Shown: positions 22,080 through 34,235, numbered from the stretch's first letter. The stretch is 64,000 nucleotides of DNA from Branchiostoma lanceolatum (GCF_035083965.1 NC_089739.1:7304001-7368000); one strand, 5' to 3'. A program made the numbers and translations. The notes: generated from the sequence alone by a model not told the origin.

Positions 22080-23880
22080 TGACAGCATTGTTCTCATATT
22101 ATTACCAGTTCGGACGTCGCCAGCGTATTTTTGTAGCTCGTGTTTTGTAGATGTTCACGGAAGCAAAGATAAGGTGCAATCTCCTAGATTGCCTTCTGAC
22201 GTTTCTGTAAATTTATGGGAAGGGTCTTGCCCTCTTAATTACCCGTTCGCACGTCGCCAACATGTGATAGAAAGAAGCTCCATTGACACGTCGGTGAAGG
22301 TTGGACATCCAGGTAATACAATAATATACTCCAAAAGACAGTCACTCAAGCAACTGGATAAACTTTTGAAACAGCCAGACGTTTCAAACAGCATCCGCTA
22401 TTTTTCGTCAGTGAGTGGATGTTAACCAGTTACTGACGAAAAATAGCGAGTCTCGAGAAATGTGACTAATGAATTATGTAAGACGAGATATCTAGAGTAC
22501 CCCATGACAAAGTGAAAATCATTTTCATTTTCTTCGGGAAAAAACAGCAAAAAGGTCAGTGACAGTGGTATATTGCTGTTTCTATATTCAATTCATGACT
22601 GCTTATTTTCAAACTATGCTATAACGTTACGAATATGCGCATGCCTAGAATTCTCCAGAGACGCCCTAGACCTTTTAACATGTACTGTAAATTCAAAGAT
22701 GTTCTCGGTGGTTTCATGTTCGCGGTTTTCGCGGTGGCGGTTTCACCGCGAACTTAAAGCCACCGTAAACATTTTCTCCAATACTGTAGCAGTATGTGAC
22801 TATAGCGCTGCCGTGAACTTAAAACCGCCGCGAACACTTCATTTATGCCTAAGCGCGATATAAAAACCAGGCGAACTTAAATGCATTTACAGTATATATT
22901 CCAGGTTTTGCTAAACGGTGATGAGCCATGACATGCTTTGAAAATGTTCACAAAAGCAAAACGCCTATTTTTTCTGAATAGTTCATGACGTCTGTCTGGG
23001 TGGGGCACATTGAAGGTATTGCCCTTATATAGTTACATGTACAATTTTGTACGTCGCCAAGAGATTCTTGTATCTCGTGACGGCATACAGACAATGTTAA
23101 CGCCTATTTTTCTAAATTGTTCATGACATCTCTCTCGTTGGGACACATTGAAGGCATTGCCGTCTTATAAATACAGTTTCGCACGTCCCAAACAGATTAT
23201 TGTATCTCGTGCCTACAAACGAATCAACCGGGGCGAACCTCAAAAATATATTTTGAAAATGTTCACAGGACCGAACGTAAACGCCTATTTTTCTAAACTT
23301 TTCATGACATCTCTCTGGCTGGACACATTGAAGGTACTGACCTCTTATGATTACAATCCTGCACGTCGCCAACAGATTCTTGTATCTGTTGACGACAGTA
23401 GAATAACCCGGCGGACCTAAAAAAAAACATGTTCATAAGACCAAACGTGAATTTTGAATTGTTAATGACGTCTCTCTGGCTGGGACACATTGAAGGTATT
23501 GCCCTCTTGTAATTGCAATTTCGCACGTCGCCAACAGACTCTTGTATCTCGTGCCTACGAATCAACCGGTGATGCTCAAAAATATGTTTTGAAAAAGGTT
23601 CACAGAGGCAAAAGTAAACGCCAATTTTTCTAAATTGTTCATGCCATCTCTCTGGTTGGGGCACATAAAGGTATTGCCCTCTTATAATTGCAGTTTCTCA
23701 CGCCGCCAACAAATCCTTGTACCTCGTGACAGTGAGCCTCGAAAAACATGTTTTGAAGATATTTACAGGACCAAACGTAAATTGGCGTCCCTATGAGACG
23801 AAGTGAAGGCATTGCCCTCTTATAACTATCATTCTGCACGTCACAAACAGGTTATTGTAGCCTGGTGCTACAGATTATTG
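22080..23880 (+). repeat. Degenerate tandem repeats, period about 130-180 bases
   Basis: Repeated 'GCACGTCGCCAACAG', 'TTGTATCTCGTG', 'AAACGCCTATTTTTCTAAA', 'GACATCTCTCTGG' and 'ACATTGAAGGTATTGCC'. Units start near 23,050, 23,180, 23,360, 23,522, 23,698 and 23,836, with weaker copies near 22,112 and 22,247. Element copy 3 of the palindromic family is inserted among them. Confidence 0.8.
22683..22895. mobile_element. Palindromic 'CCGCGAA' element, copy 3
   Basis: Long copy with two internal palindromes (GTTCGCGGTTTTCGCGGTGG and its complements) and the same ACTGTAAAT / ATTTACAGT ends. It is intergenic. Confidence 0.6.
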
Positions 23881-24347
23881 TAGATTATTGTAGACATGTT
23901 TTGGAGTCCATAACAACACAGATACAGATGAAAAGCTGCCTTGTACACACGCTGGCTCCTAATATGATAAGGGTCGGACTGTAACACATTTGGGCGTCAT
24001 ATAGTTTGAATTAATCAATTGCTATGGTAACTTAGGTCCAGTCACTGAAACAGAGAGACAATAAACCCATCTGGCGTGTTGGTGATTCATAGTTTTAATT
24101 TTTCTTACTTCAATTCACAATAAGTAAAATTATCATATAATTGTTCTTGCAAAGGAACGAGTTGGGATTGGTGCGGCAGTGCTCTCGCTATTATATATAA
24201 ACTCTCAGTTGTAGAGCGCATACAATGAAGAAAAGTAAAGGACAGAAAAAAATAAGTTCCATCTAAATGCTGTTCGTACACAATCTTCACAGATCATACA
24301 TGAAAACAATGGTTAGAAATACCTGATTGAACCCCAGAATTTGGTAA

Positions 24348-24353
24348 TTTATT
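24348..24353 (-). terminator. Candidate poly(A) signal, DD-TIR gene 1
   Basis: AATAAA on the minus strand about 110 bases past the stop codon. The third paralogue has the same hexamer about 250 bases past its stop (31264-31269). Confidence 0.4.
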
Positions 24354-24462
24354 CTTACATGATCATAAAAGCAGATACTGACGCCGGATTATTTAATAGA
24401 ATTTTCAGGAGAAAAGGCAGCACAGAAAACAACATATTTCCCTAATTGACAAGGAAACCTAC

Positions 24463-26430
24463 CTAGAGGTTTTGAAGGACCTTTCGAATCTTACTTGCAG
24501 CACCTGCAATGAAGTTATGATCCACCCTGTTCCCTGTTATGGAAATTTCTACCCCTCGTTTATCAGCCAGCGTTGGCGAATAATCTTTCCTGACTTCTTC
24601 AGGTGTCACACCATAGAAAATAGGGAAGAAACTTATTCTTCGCATCAAAAACTCCTCAAACTCTTTCCTAGGCCAGTATTTCTTCATCATGTCTTTGCTA
24701 AGAACTAGAACAGCTAGCTTACACGAACTATCCTGGATGGCTGAGGTTATTGATTCTTTAATGCCCTGTGTGTACCCAATGGACCACTTGTCATAGAAGA
24801 CGTTTTCTTTGGGAACGCCTTGATCTACAATCTCGTGGGCCAGCGGTTCCACCAGGGACTCCTTATCTTCGCCTCCATGGACGATGAACAGCTTTTTTGG
24901 ACCTGAAAATACGAAGGGGACATTGACAGCGGTTATAAAACACAGAGTTTCTATATCATTGGAATAGTGCTTGCTTTCAATCAGTCATCAACTTTCAGGT
25001 TTGGAGAAACCCAATTGTAAGGAGCACACCTTTATAGATGACTAGCACAAATAAACAGCATTCTGCAAGGTTTAAGCCCCTGTCACACAGTAGCCTACCA
25101 TGGTTGGGAGCTAGTCGTGAGCAAGGTCATTTGTAGTTGGGAATTGGGGGTTGGTCGGCGAAGTGGTCTTTAAAGTCGTATAACCGACTATACATTTTGA
25201 AAAGTCAAAGTCGGGAAAGTCATATTCTGCTTGGATATGATCAAGGAGCTCAGGATAGATTCCAGGCTACGTACAAACCACCGCACCGCTGATGGTTGGG
25301 GAGTCGCCGGGAGCAAAATCGTGGGGAGGTCTTGAGTGTGTGACAGACTAGGGGCTTTACTAACAAGTGTCAAGTATTCTACTTTGATTTACCTTCCGGA
25401 CTTCCAGGGGAGTCCGATGTAGAAGATGGTCCCCCAGTTGAAGGCGGCCCCGTAGTCTCCTGCTGAGGTTCAGCCCAACTCGAGTCTGAAGAGGATTGAT
25501 GCCCTGTCTCCTGCGTGGGTCGAGTTGTGTCCTGGGGGCTCGATGGTTGCTCCTTTGTGTTCTGCTGACGTTGCCGACTTGTCCCATGCTGAGGTTGCCC
25601 CCCGGTTTCCTGCCTCGCTGTCACTTGCTGTGTATACGTAGCTAGCTCTGTTGAGTATGAAGTACACATTCTTAATGTTATTCTGGACAGACGTATCACA
25701 GATGTAACAAAACCATATATGGCCATAGTTTATTTTTTTTTTAAATGCAGATCAGATTGTGAAAAGTGAATTTTGAAATGAGAAACAAAAATAAAACAGT
25801 GACTTTACCAGGAAATTTAGTCTTCAATCCATCTAGAACGTCGTGAAGGCCAGCGTCGGCCAGAGCCTTCATCAGGACCTCTGTAGTAGCGGCGTTACCC
25901 TTCGTCCTTTTCCACTCCTGTAACAGGTCCATACAGCGGGACCTGTCATCACGGTTTCTGCCTTCTATGTTCCTCATTGCCGGGTCTTCAAATCCCAACC
26001 AGTAGGCGAGGTCTTTCCAGCGATCGGCGACATTCTGCTTAATGTAGAAAAAGTACTTCTCAATCCCTGGAATGAGAAATATCGGTTGTCAGTTTTAAAC
26101 GCTGTCACCTACGTGTAATGGTGGATGGTCAATGCTAACAACACAGCAACGTTTGCGTATAACGTTATATGTATAAGACTGGAGATCAACAATATACCGC
26201 TAGAGGGCCTCATGTCGCTACCAGGCAACCTGTGTCATTTTCTATCAGACTTTTGAATAACATATCATTTAAGTAGATTTAAATGCTTGGTTACCAAGGC
26301 TAGAAGAAAATGTGAACGATCTCAAACGAAATAGAAGATGATGTTAACATCTAGCGAATGTATATAAATGGTTACAGTAAGACATGTTTACTCTACTGCC
26401 AGGCTAAAACGTCTCACCTTGACCAGGCAT
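24463..26430 (-). CDS. Death domain-TIR adaptor, paralogue 1 (321 aa)
   Basis: Four exons: 26418-26430 (ATG plus four codons), 25809-26066, 25393-25647, 24463-24902. They total 966 bases and close in frame with TAG. Residues 5-90 form a death domain (RWKDLAYWLGF near the start, LLQEWKR, AATTEVLMKAL). Residues 91-175 are a Gln/Pro/Ser/Thr-rich linker, probably disordered. Residues 176-321 form a TIR with [12 protein letters not shown] (box 1), [13 protein letters not shown] (BB-loop side) and [19 protein letters not shown] places a Glu near residue 256. Architecture is MyD88-like (DD then TIR), but the TIR resembles plant/bacterial TIRs more than MyD88's. Probably a cytosolic adaptor. All internal junctions are phase 1. 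I do not call it MyD88. Confidence 0.85.
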
Positions 26431-27927
26431 GTTTCACATACTCTCGCTCCGGGTTTGTGGTAGCATCAGACTTTAAACTGTGCACCTGTTCAACTGTAGG
26501 AGATATAAGGTCATCACTGTCTAAGATTATGACGTCACGGTTAGAACCATACGTAAACATGTACACTAGGAGCTGTGTAACACTGGGTCCGAGAATGGAA
26601 CTTGACTACACACATACCTATATGTTACGATGATGAAGATTAGACATCCAGGAACATAATACAGCCCAGATGATTCATTTACCTTCATAAGTTACTTCAA
26701 ACTAGTTCTACCATGGGCTTGAGGCCATCCTGGTTTTGTGGGAAACGTTGGAAGCGGTCCGAGACCCGAAGCACAACTGTTACTTCCGGGTTCCGACTAG
26801 TCAATCCTGTCGGCCATTACGCCACTAGTATTTCTTGGAATCATCTAGATCTGGTGCAAGATTCAGCCTGACTTGTGTTAGCTGGCATTCAGTCTGTTAT
26901 TGTAGCACTGTTCAAACAGAACTCACCTTAAGCAGTGCCTACGTGACTACATATGTATGCATGGCATATAAGTTGTACTGTCGTGCATGGTTGTTTTCAA
27001 CGAGGGGCGTCACTACTCAGTAGAAGACGTAAAAGTACAAATCGCCTGCCGTTACAGCGAAACGAACACATGGACATCTCACCTTGACTCTCTCAGCAAG
27101 TTGGGAACCATGAATGACACCTGTAAGACGTGTTTGAACACCTGTTTCCGCCGAGAACGCCTCTACCGTCTTCTGGAAAAGGTCGCCAGCGTGTTTGCCG
27201 TTACCTTTGACCTCAGGTGTGTGACAGTGACGTCATGCGGAAAGTACCATTTGACTCACCTGGTTGCACTTAGTTCACACAGGGTTTTGTGCCTGTGTGC
27301 GCGGCATGCACAAGTGTTCGGCTGTTAAGCCATGTTAATTTGATCATATGGATGACATCCTCTGGGAACCCCAAAACTGATGCGAGCGTGCGAATAAAAT
27401 ATATAGCTCAAGCTAAGAATATAAGAAGTGGCCTTTTGTTTCGTCGTTATCAAATCAGTTGATGTGGCCTTTAGAATGCTATTGAGGGTTTATAGGTAGC
27501 AATGAATTCCGTACCGTCGCGTTAGCTTGGGTCACATGGCGAGTGAGAGACTGGGTGAACAGAAGTGAAATACCACCCCCACGTGCAAGTAATGATGTAA
27601 GGCAGATACAAGAGCAACTTGTAAAGATGCGCATGCGCCTGTTTTTTCCTCCCTTTCACGTTGTGATAAACACAAACAAATAAACAAACAAGTTTATGAA
27701 CATTAATTTTAATCGATGTTGCTATATACATAAGCAGAGACTATTGACTCAGGCAGAGACCATAGATGTTACTATAATCTTGTAGTCTAGGATTGTGTTA
27801 ATACCGTACAGAAACGGGTGCTCGACTCTGGTCGGATGAAGAAGGGATCGTATTACTGTAGGTTATTGTTTCCTATAAAGCACATGTTCATGATGAATTA
27901 TCACTAAGTTACACAAATGGAGGGGTG
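26431..27927. other. Intergenic, 5' flank of DD-TIR gene 1
   Basis: No gene seen. Positions 27,060-27,330 form a block duplicated at 30,760-31,020 and 34,850-35,110, each upstream of one of the three tandem DD genes. The open frames here (to 113 codons) are not kept in the other two copies, so they are not coding. Confidence 0.6.
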
Positions 27928-30017
27928 CTAACAGCTATCTCGCTTCTTGTTACAGTCAATTTGCATAATTTCGAGTTCTTGTGCAACATCCTGGTGTCCT
28001 GTTTCCTTCACGGCCTGTATCAAGCCTTCTACCTTCGCTTCCCTACCGTTGTAACTCTGCCACATGTGCAGGATCTGCTGACAGCACATCCAGCTATCAT
28101 TATGGTTCTCTTGTTTTATAGCCTGGATCTGGGCAAATTGTAGTCCGAGGTTTGCTGCGAGCTGTGGCCAGCGTACAGCCATATTCGCAGCGATGTAGTT
28201 GAAATATGGCGTCAACTCTGAAGAGGATATAAACAAGATGAAATGTGGTATTGTCATGTGTGGTAAAACAATGGCACAATTGTTTATAATAGTCGGAGAT
28301 ATCGCCTGCGATTGCAAGCACATTTTCATGACTTCTGCGGGCAATCAGAACCGAGACATGGCTAGAAAACATGTTGCAAATATTTTACGTTGAGAGGTTA
28401 GATTTACCTCCCGCCATCGGCTGCTGAGGTTGTCCCATTGCCATTGCCTGAGGTTGCCCCCACATCATCGGTACAACCTGAGGTTGCCCCCATGGCACCG
28501 CCTGAGGTTGCCCCCATTGAGTCAACTGAGGTCGCAACCATGACATTGGGTGAGGTTGCATCCATTGAACCGACTGAGGTTGCACCCATGACATTGATTG
28601 AGGTTGTCCATGGGGAGGCTGTCCATGGGGAGGCTGTCCATGGGGAGGTTGTCCCCTTGTCAAATGCAGAGGTTGCTCTGTTGTCCCTTGAAGAGGTTGC
28701 ACCGATGAAGCCGACTGCCCCCTTGAAGGTTGTTCTATCGGCTCCTGGCAGGGTTGCATCACTGAAAGCATCTGCTCTATGACTGTAGCTAACTCTGTTG
28801 AGTGTAAAGAACACATGCGTATCTTATTACCTGGATGTCTAACCTTCATCAACGTGTAAAGAACACATTCTTAATTTATACACAATCGTATTACGAAAAC
28901 AAACAAGAGTTCGGAGATCTCATACTTCCATGAAATAGTTTGATTATGGAAATAACTACCACATTTGTATAATGTATGCCTTGATATGTACACGGTACAC
29001 CTTAAACTAAATTATACATGCCACAAGGACAAGATTCGTACAATTTAGAACTTGTCTTAGATAGATCATGGCAATTTTGAATTAATAAGGCAAATATCCG
29101 GAAACACAATTACAAACACGCAAGCAAACAACACACAAACAAAAGCACACACCTACAGACCAAAAATAATCCCTCCATTTTTCATGGAGGTAAAAAAAGG
29201 GAGTTGGTCATATATTTTTCCAATGCATAGGAAATGTAGTATTGAAATGACAGCAAAAAAATTCACCAGGAAATCTATTCTTCAATTTAACCAGAACTTC
29301 GCGTAGACCGGCGTCGGATAGAGCCTGCATAAGGGCCTCTGTGGTAGCGGCTTCACCCCTCGTCATTTTCCACTCCTGTAACAGGTCCATACAGCGGGAC
29401 CTGTCATCTCGGTTTCTGCCGTCAATGTTTCTGATTGACGAGTTTTCAACGCCCAAACATTCGGCCAGGTCCTTCCAACGAGAGGCGACTTCTTGTTTGA
29501 TGTAGAAAAAGTACCGCCGCGGAACGTCTGGAATGAGAAATGTTAGTAGTTTTAAATGCTGTCACATATGATATGTGCAATGATTAATGATGATATAGTA
29601 TCTACTAGAGTCCATTCCAAGATCATTCCTAGTCACCCAGAGGGTTGTTATTGTCATCCTTTACAACAGAAAGCATCATATTAGATATATATCTGTGTAT
29701 AGCTTTGCATATATAGGGCTGGAATCGCTGGATAGCGATAAAATTCCGCTAGAGGGCCACACGTCGCTACCAGGAGTTACGTGTATTTATCCTTGGTCGT
29801 ACTTTTCTAATAGACTTTAGAATGGAATGTTACCCAAGTAGAGTAAGTTGATTGCTTGTTATACATTCAGGTAAGAATAAGATGTGAGCGATCTCAAGAA
29901 AGGCAAGAACATGTTAATATCAAGTGAATGGATACATGAAGAGTTACAACGTGCAACGGGATTTGTTTATTTTAGTCCACCTCCACTGACGACAAAAGTC
30001 TCACCTTGGGCAGCCAT
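27928..30017 (-). CDS. Two-death-domain adaptor-like protein, paralogue 2 (316 aa)
   Basis: Four exons: 30005-30017, 29267-29527, 28408-28794, 27928-28217. They sum to 951 bases and close in frame. The first exon, first death domain (RWKDLAECLGV, then the same RNRDDRSRCMDLLQEWK stretch as its neighbours) and linker acceptor match paralogues 1 and 3. The linker is rich in short QPQ/W units. In place of a TIR exon, the last exon encodes a second death domain (RWPQLAANLGL, SWMCCQQILHMW, LIQAVKETGHQDVA) of the subtype found in the membrane genes at 43-52 kb. This appears to be a chimera made by swapping the terminal phase-1 exon. Likely cytosolic; it could bridge TIR adaptors to membrane DD proteins. 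Confidence 0.82.
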
Positions 30018-30649
30018 GTTTCACATACTTCCGGGTCCGGTTTGTTGTATTATAAAGATTCGACTTCTGTACACCTGATCAACTGCAGGATAGAAAAGAT
30101 CAACACCACGTAAGATTGTTACATGAGAAAAGGCTGGTCTGGAGTGTCTTAAATGACACTTAAATCTCTCTAGTTTTTCTTAGGTCGGAATGAAACCAGC
30201 GGACAGCAAAGTCGGACCGCTCTATGTGACGGTACGGCTAAGAGAAAGGAAAACCACACACACCTATAGGCTAAAATACGCAACGTCGTTGATAAAGGTT
30301 AGATATCCAGGAACGTAATAGCGTTTGTAGACTCACTTACATACTTACTATTAACTAGTCCCACCGTGGGCTATAGGCAATCAAGGTTTCGGTGGCAACT
30401 TCGGTAAGCTGTACCGCGCTATACCGGTGACCCCGAAGCACGGTTCTTACTTCCGGGTGCAAGCTAGACACTTCTTGCGGACTTCACGCACATTGCAGCA
30501 TACTTGTATCACCTACACAGTAAAACATTCAGACTTGTGTTTAATGGCTAGCGTTTTAGTCTTCTGTTGTAGCACTGTTAAAATAGAGCTATGTGTCTAT
30601 TTATGTGGCAGTGCTGTAGTGCTGTGCATTCCTGACGTTTGTAATGCAT

Positions 30650-30668
30650 GGGGGGGGGGGGGGGGGGG
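30650..30668 (+). repeat. Poly-G run (19 G)
   Basis: Homopolymer in the intergenic region upstream of the 28-30 kb gene. The run length is prone to assembly error. Confidence 0.9.
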
Positions 30669-31263
30669 CAGCAGTAGCAAGTTTTGACTCCTTGGTACTA
30701 GTCAGTGAGAACGTAAAAATAAAATTCGGTTATAGTGACAACGACTTGAACAAATACTTGGACTCACCTGGACTATTTCAGCAAGTTGTGAACCAAGAAT
30801 GTCACCTGTAAGATGTCTTTTGACACCTGTTTCCGCCTAGAACACGAGACCGCCGCTACCGTCTTCTCGAAATGGTCACCAGTGTGTTTGTCTTTACCTT
30901 TGACCTCAGGTGTGTGTAAGTGACGTCATGTGGAAAGAACCGTCTAGCTCTCTAGCTCAGCTGATTAAACCTAGTCCACACAGGTTTTGTGTCTGTGCGC
31001 GCGGCATGAATAAGTGCTGGGTTTCACGAGTATATACGAAGACAATCTTACTTGTCAACCAGAAAATTTGATATGTATTTTAATTAAAAGTCCAACTAAA
31101 TAAATATATAGCCCGCCATACGACGGAATGGTATTTCATGAAAACTAGAGCATTAGTATTGATACACACACATTTACTGGTGAAAACTAAAAACGCTGGC
31201 CGGCTATGATCATTGTTTCAATAAAATCCGAATAATCACGAAATATATTTCTGAATCCTTGAA

Positions 31264-31269
31264 TTTATT
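31264..31269 (-). terminator. Candidate poly(A) signal, DD-TIR gene 3
   Basis: AATAAA on the minus strand about 250 bases downstream of the TAG at 31521-31523. Position is consistent with a short 3' UTR. Confidence 0.35.
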
Positions 31270-31520
31270 CTGCATCCTTGACATAAGCTATAGCGGCTAT
31301 AATGCCGGTATGAAACACTACGCGCCATGGATGATATACAATATTATCAATTGAGCAAACCGAAATCATATTCGCAGCCAGCATTGCGTGATCATGAAGA
31401 AACACGAATATCCTAACAACGCATCCATACCACCAGGAAACACGAATTAAAATTCTATTGGGATACGGAACATGAGAGAAAACAGCATATTTCCCCATGC
31501 TAGTTGACAAGAGTAGCTGC

Positions 31521-34235
31521 CTAGAGGCTCCGAAGGATCTTTCGGATAGTACTTGCAGTTCCTGCTATCGTGTTATCATCCACCCTGTCCCCTGTTCTGG
31601 GAATTTCTACCCCGCGTGTATCAGCCAAAGTTGGCGAATAATTCTTTCGAACATCTGCAAGGTTCACGCCATAGAAAATGGGGAAAAACCTTATGTCTCG
31701 CTTCAAAAACTCCTCAAACTCTTTCTTTGGCCAGTATTTCTTCATCATGTCTTCGCTAACGACTATGACAGCTAGCTTACAGGACCTATCCTGGGTGGCT
31801 AAGGCTATGGACTCTTTGATACTCGTGACGTGTTCGATGGACCACTCGTCATAGAAGACGTTTTCCTTGGGAACGCCTTGGTCTACAATCTCGTGGGCCA
31901 GCGGTTCCACTAGGGTGTCTTTGTCTTCGCCTCCATGGACGATGAACAGCTTTTTCGGACCTGAAAACATCAAGGAGGCATCGGGTGTGATTGGAAGGCA
32001 CAAGCATGATGTTTGCCTTCATACATATCTAAGGTCTTTAAGTACATCTTGATACATGATTTGCCCAAAAAGTAACATAATTCTGTAGCGGAATGCAAGA
32101 CGCATACATCCAAATGCGAGTCAGATACGGAGGACATTATATTGCTTCATCGTTTTCAAACTTGTCTCAAGTTTATGTAAAATCAGAGCCGAGACATGGT
32201 AAAGAAATAGATGATAAATCGTTTTAAGTTGAAAGGTCAGATTTACCCTCTGGGCGTGCAGGCACGTCCGATTTTCTAGATGGTCCCCCCATCGCCGACA
32301 GAAGTTGCCAATTTGACACTGGCTCAGGTTGCCCCCTTGACACCGACTCAGGTTGCCCCCTTGACACCGACTCAGGTTGCCCCCTTGACACCGACTCAGG
32401 TTGCCAACTTGACACTGGCTCAGGTTGCCAACTTGACACTGGCTCAGGTTGCCCCCTTGACACCGACTCAGGTTGCCCCCTTGACACCGACTCAGGTTGC
32501 CAACTTGACACTGGCTCAGGTTGCCAACTTGACACTGGCTCAGGTTGCCCCCTTGACACCGACTCAGGTTGCCCCCTTGACACCGACTCAGGTTGCCAAC
32601 TTGACACTGGCTCAGGTTGCCAACTTGACACTGGCTCAGGTTGCCAGCTTGACACTGGTTCAGGTTTGCAAAATGACACTGGCCCAGGTTGCCGACTTGA
32701 CACCGGCTGAGGTTGCCCAATAGGAGGTTGCCCCCTTAAAGGTTGCCCCATTGTCTCCTGCTGAGGTTGTGTCAATGTCTCCGGCTGGGTAGTTGGCTCT
32801 GTTGAGTGAGAAGAATAAAATGTTAATGTATTTCTATACACAACAGTAACAAAAAAATCCTGTCACGGATTTTTCTAATGCAAATCAGATTGTGAGAACT
32901 TAAAAATGATATAGAAGAACTTTATTGCATGACAATTGTACATGGTACAAGGTATGGCAACAATTCAAAGTAGAAATATAGAATAAAACTTAACAGAATT
33001 ACTAATACAATGCAATAAGGGCTAGCATACGTTTTTGATATCCATGTAGTATTATAATCGAGTGGGGCTAATCATAAGTTTCGGTATTTTTTCTAATGAC
33101 AAAGCAGTCGTTTGAATACTTACCTTTTTCAATTGTGGGAATTGTTGCGTTTGAATATATATTAAAAACAATCTGTAGCATCGAGACTCTTACAACTTGT
33201 CGTACTTGTTTTGAGAAATGTGAATAACTTGTGAGTGTTGCTTCTTGAAATAAGAAAGAAACTAAAAACTTTCCTTACCAGTACGTATACATTTAGCCTT
33301 TAAACCATGCACAACGCTTTGCAGGCCTGCATTGGACAGTGCCTCCACCAGGACCTCTGTAGTTGCGGCGTCCTTGTTTTTCCTTTTCCACTCCTGTAAC
33401 AGGTCCATACAGCGGGACCTGTCATCGCGGTTTCTGCCGTCAATGTTGTCAATTTCTGGGCCGTCAAAACCTAAGAAGAAGGCGAGGTCCTTCCAGTCAG
33501 AGGTCACTTCCTGTTTCACCTGGTAAAAGTGCTTCTCAACACCTGAAATGAGATACGTATCGTTCAATATTCCATGCATTAGGTCCCTATCAATGCAACT
33601 AGATGTATACCAACACATTACCCAATGACTTCTTGTTTGACCTGGAGAAAGCACTTCTCAATACCTGTAATGAGATACGTATTGTTCAATATCGAATGCA
33701 TTAAGTTCCTAATGTCTATGACATTATCAATCAAAGTAACTCGATGTATACCAACACATTATCCAATGACTCTAGTAACTTACCTACATATTCGCTACAA
33801 CCGGTACCCCCCATGCCTGATGTTAGGCAATTGTCTAGGAAGTTTATACACGGTGTTTCAATATGTCGTGCGAATCATTGTTTTTCATTTGCATGTCTAC
33901 GTGTAATTCATTCTAATTCAGTATAGTTAGATTAATTGTAGAGTGCAATGCACAATTTGTATTTTTGTAAGGCAGAGACAAACACCTACGAAACACAGAA
34001 TGCCTGGTTTCTGTATGCAGAGATGTCCGTTGAAAAATGTAGAATAGTTGAAGAGAGGTCACTGACCAAAATAATCCCCTTGTCACTGGACTACTGTAGT
34101 TAAACATCAACGAACTATTCATCATCAATCTCCATTGTTAACTAATTTCTCTTGCGATATGTACAATGCTGAATAGTCAATGCTAACAACATGTCAAGCT
34201 CCACTGATTACAGATATATTACCTTGACCAGCCAT
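31521..34235 (-). CDS. Death domain-TIR adaptor, paralogue 3, repeat linker (422 aa)
   Basis: Four exons: 34223-34235, 33279-33542, 32247-32798, 31521-31960. They sum to 1,269 bases and close in frame. Residues 5-92 are the death domain (DWKDLAFFLGF, LLQEWKR). Residues 93-276 are the linker, dominated by 24-base tandem units encoding QPESVSRG and QPEPVSSW. Residues 277-422 are the TIR, with [25 protein letters not shown] and [14 protein letters not shown], and WPKKE placing a Glu near 357. Domain order equals paralogue 1, with a linker about 100 residues longer, explained by unit expansion. A partial copy of exon 2 sits in intron 1 (33,627-33,664). Confidence 0.85.
32303..32711 (-). repeat. 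24-base coding tandem repeat with higher-order pattern
   Basis: About sixteen 24-base units lie inside the linker exon of the 31.5-34.2 kb gene. Two unit types, encoding QPESVSRG and QPEPVSSW, alternate mostly in pairs (AABB), giving a 96-base higher-order repeat. Units are nearly identical within a type, pointing to recent expansion. The length keeps the frame. Confidence 0.9.
33503..33780 (+). repeat. Direct duplication containing a broken copy of exon 2
   Basis: Period about 122 bases. The second copy (33,627-33,780) repeats the exon 2 acceptor and its first dozen codons, then diverges and hits a stop. See findings. Confidence 0.75.

Larger units (their letters stand above)
30018..31520. 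other. Intergenic, 5' flank of the two-DD gene
   Basis: It contains the second copy of the upstream block (30,760-31,020), the poly-G run and the 3' flank of gene 3. No coding sequence is supported. Confidence 0.6.

Noticed and set aside
22683-22895. CpG-island promoter at the CCGCGAA palindrome
   Set aside because: The CG content comes from a repeated foldback element found at four places, mostly in introns.
24463-26430. Calling the DD-TIR gene MYD88
   Set aside because: Domain order agrees, but the TIR motifs differ from MyD88 and the long Gln/Pro linker is not typical. Phylogeny would be needed.
26987-27328. Plus-strand 113-codon frame upstream of DD-TIR gene 1
   Set aside because: The homologous blocks at 30.8 and 34.9 kb do not keep this frame, so it is flank sequence, not a gene.
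28438-28782. Plus-strand 114-codon frame rich in VAP repeats
   Set aside because: Antisense shadow of the QPQ/W linker of the two-DD gene.
32303-32711. CRISPR-like regular repeat spacing
   Set aside because: Units are contiguous with no unique spacers, lie in a coding exon and the genome is eukaryotic.
32280-32723. Plus-strand 147-codon frame and minus-strand 199-codon alternative frame over the 24-base repeat
   Set aside because: A 24-base repeat without stops opens several frames. Only the frame ending PEG|PKKLFIV joins the TIR exon in phase and equals the linker frame in the paralogues.
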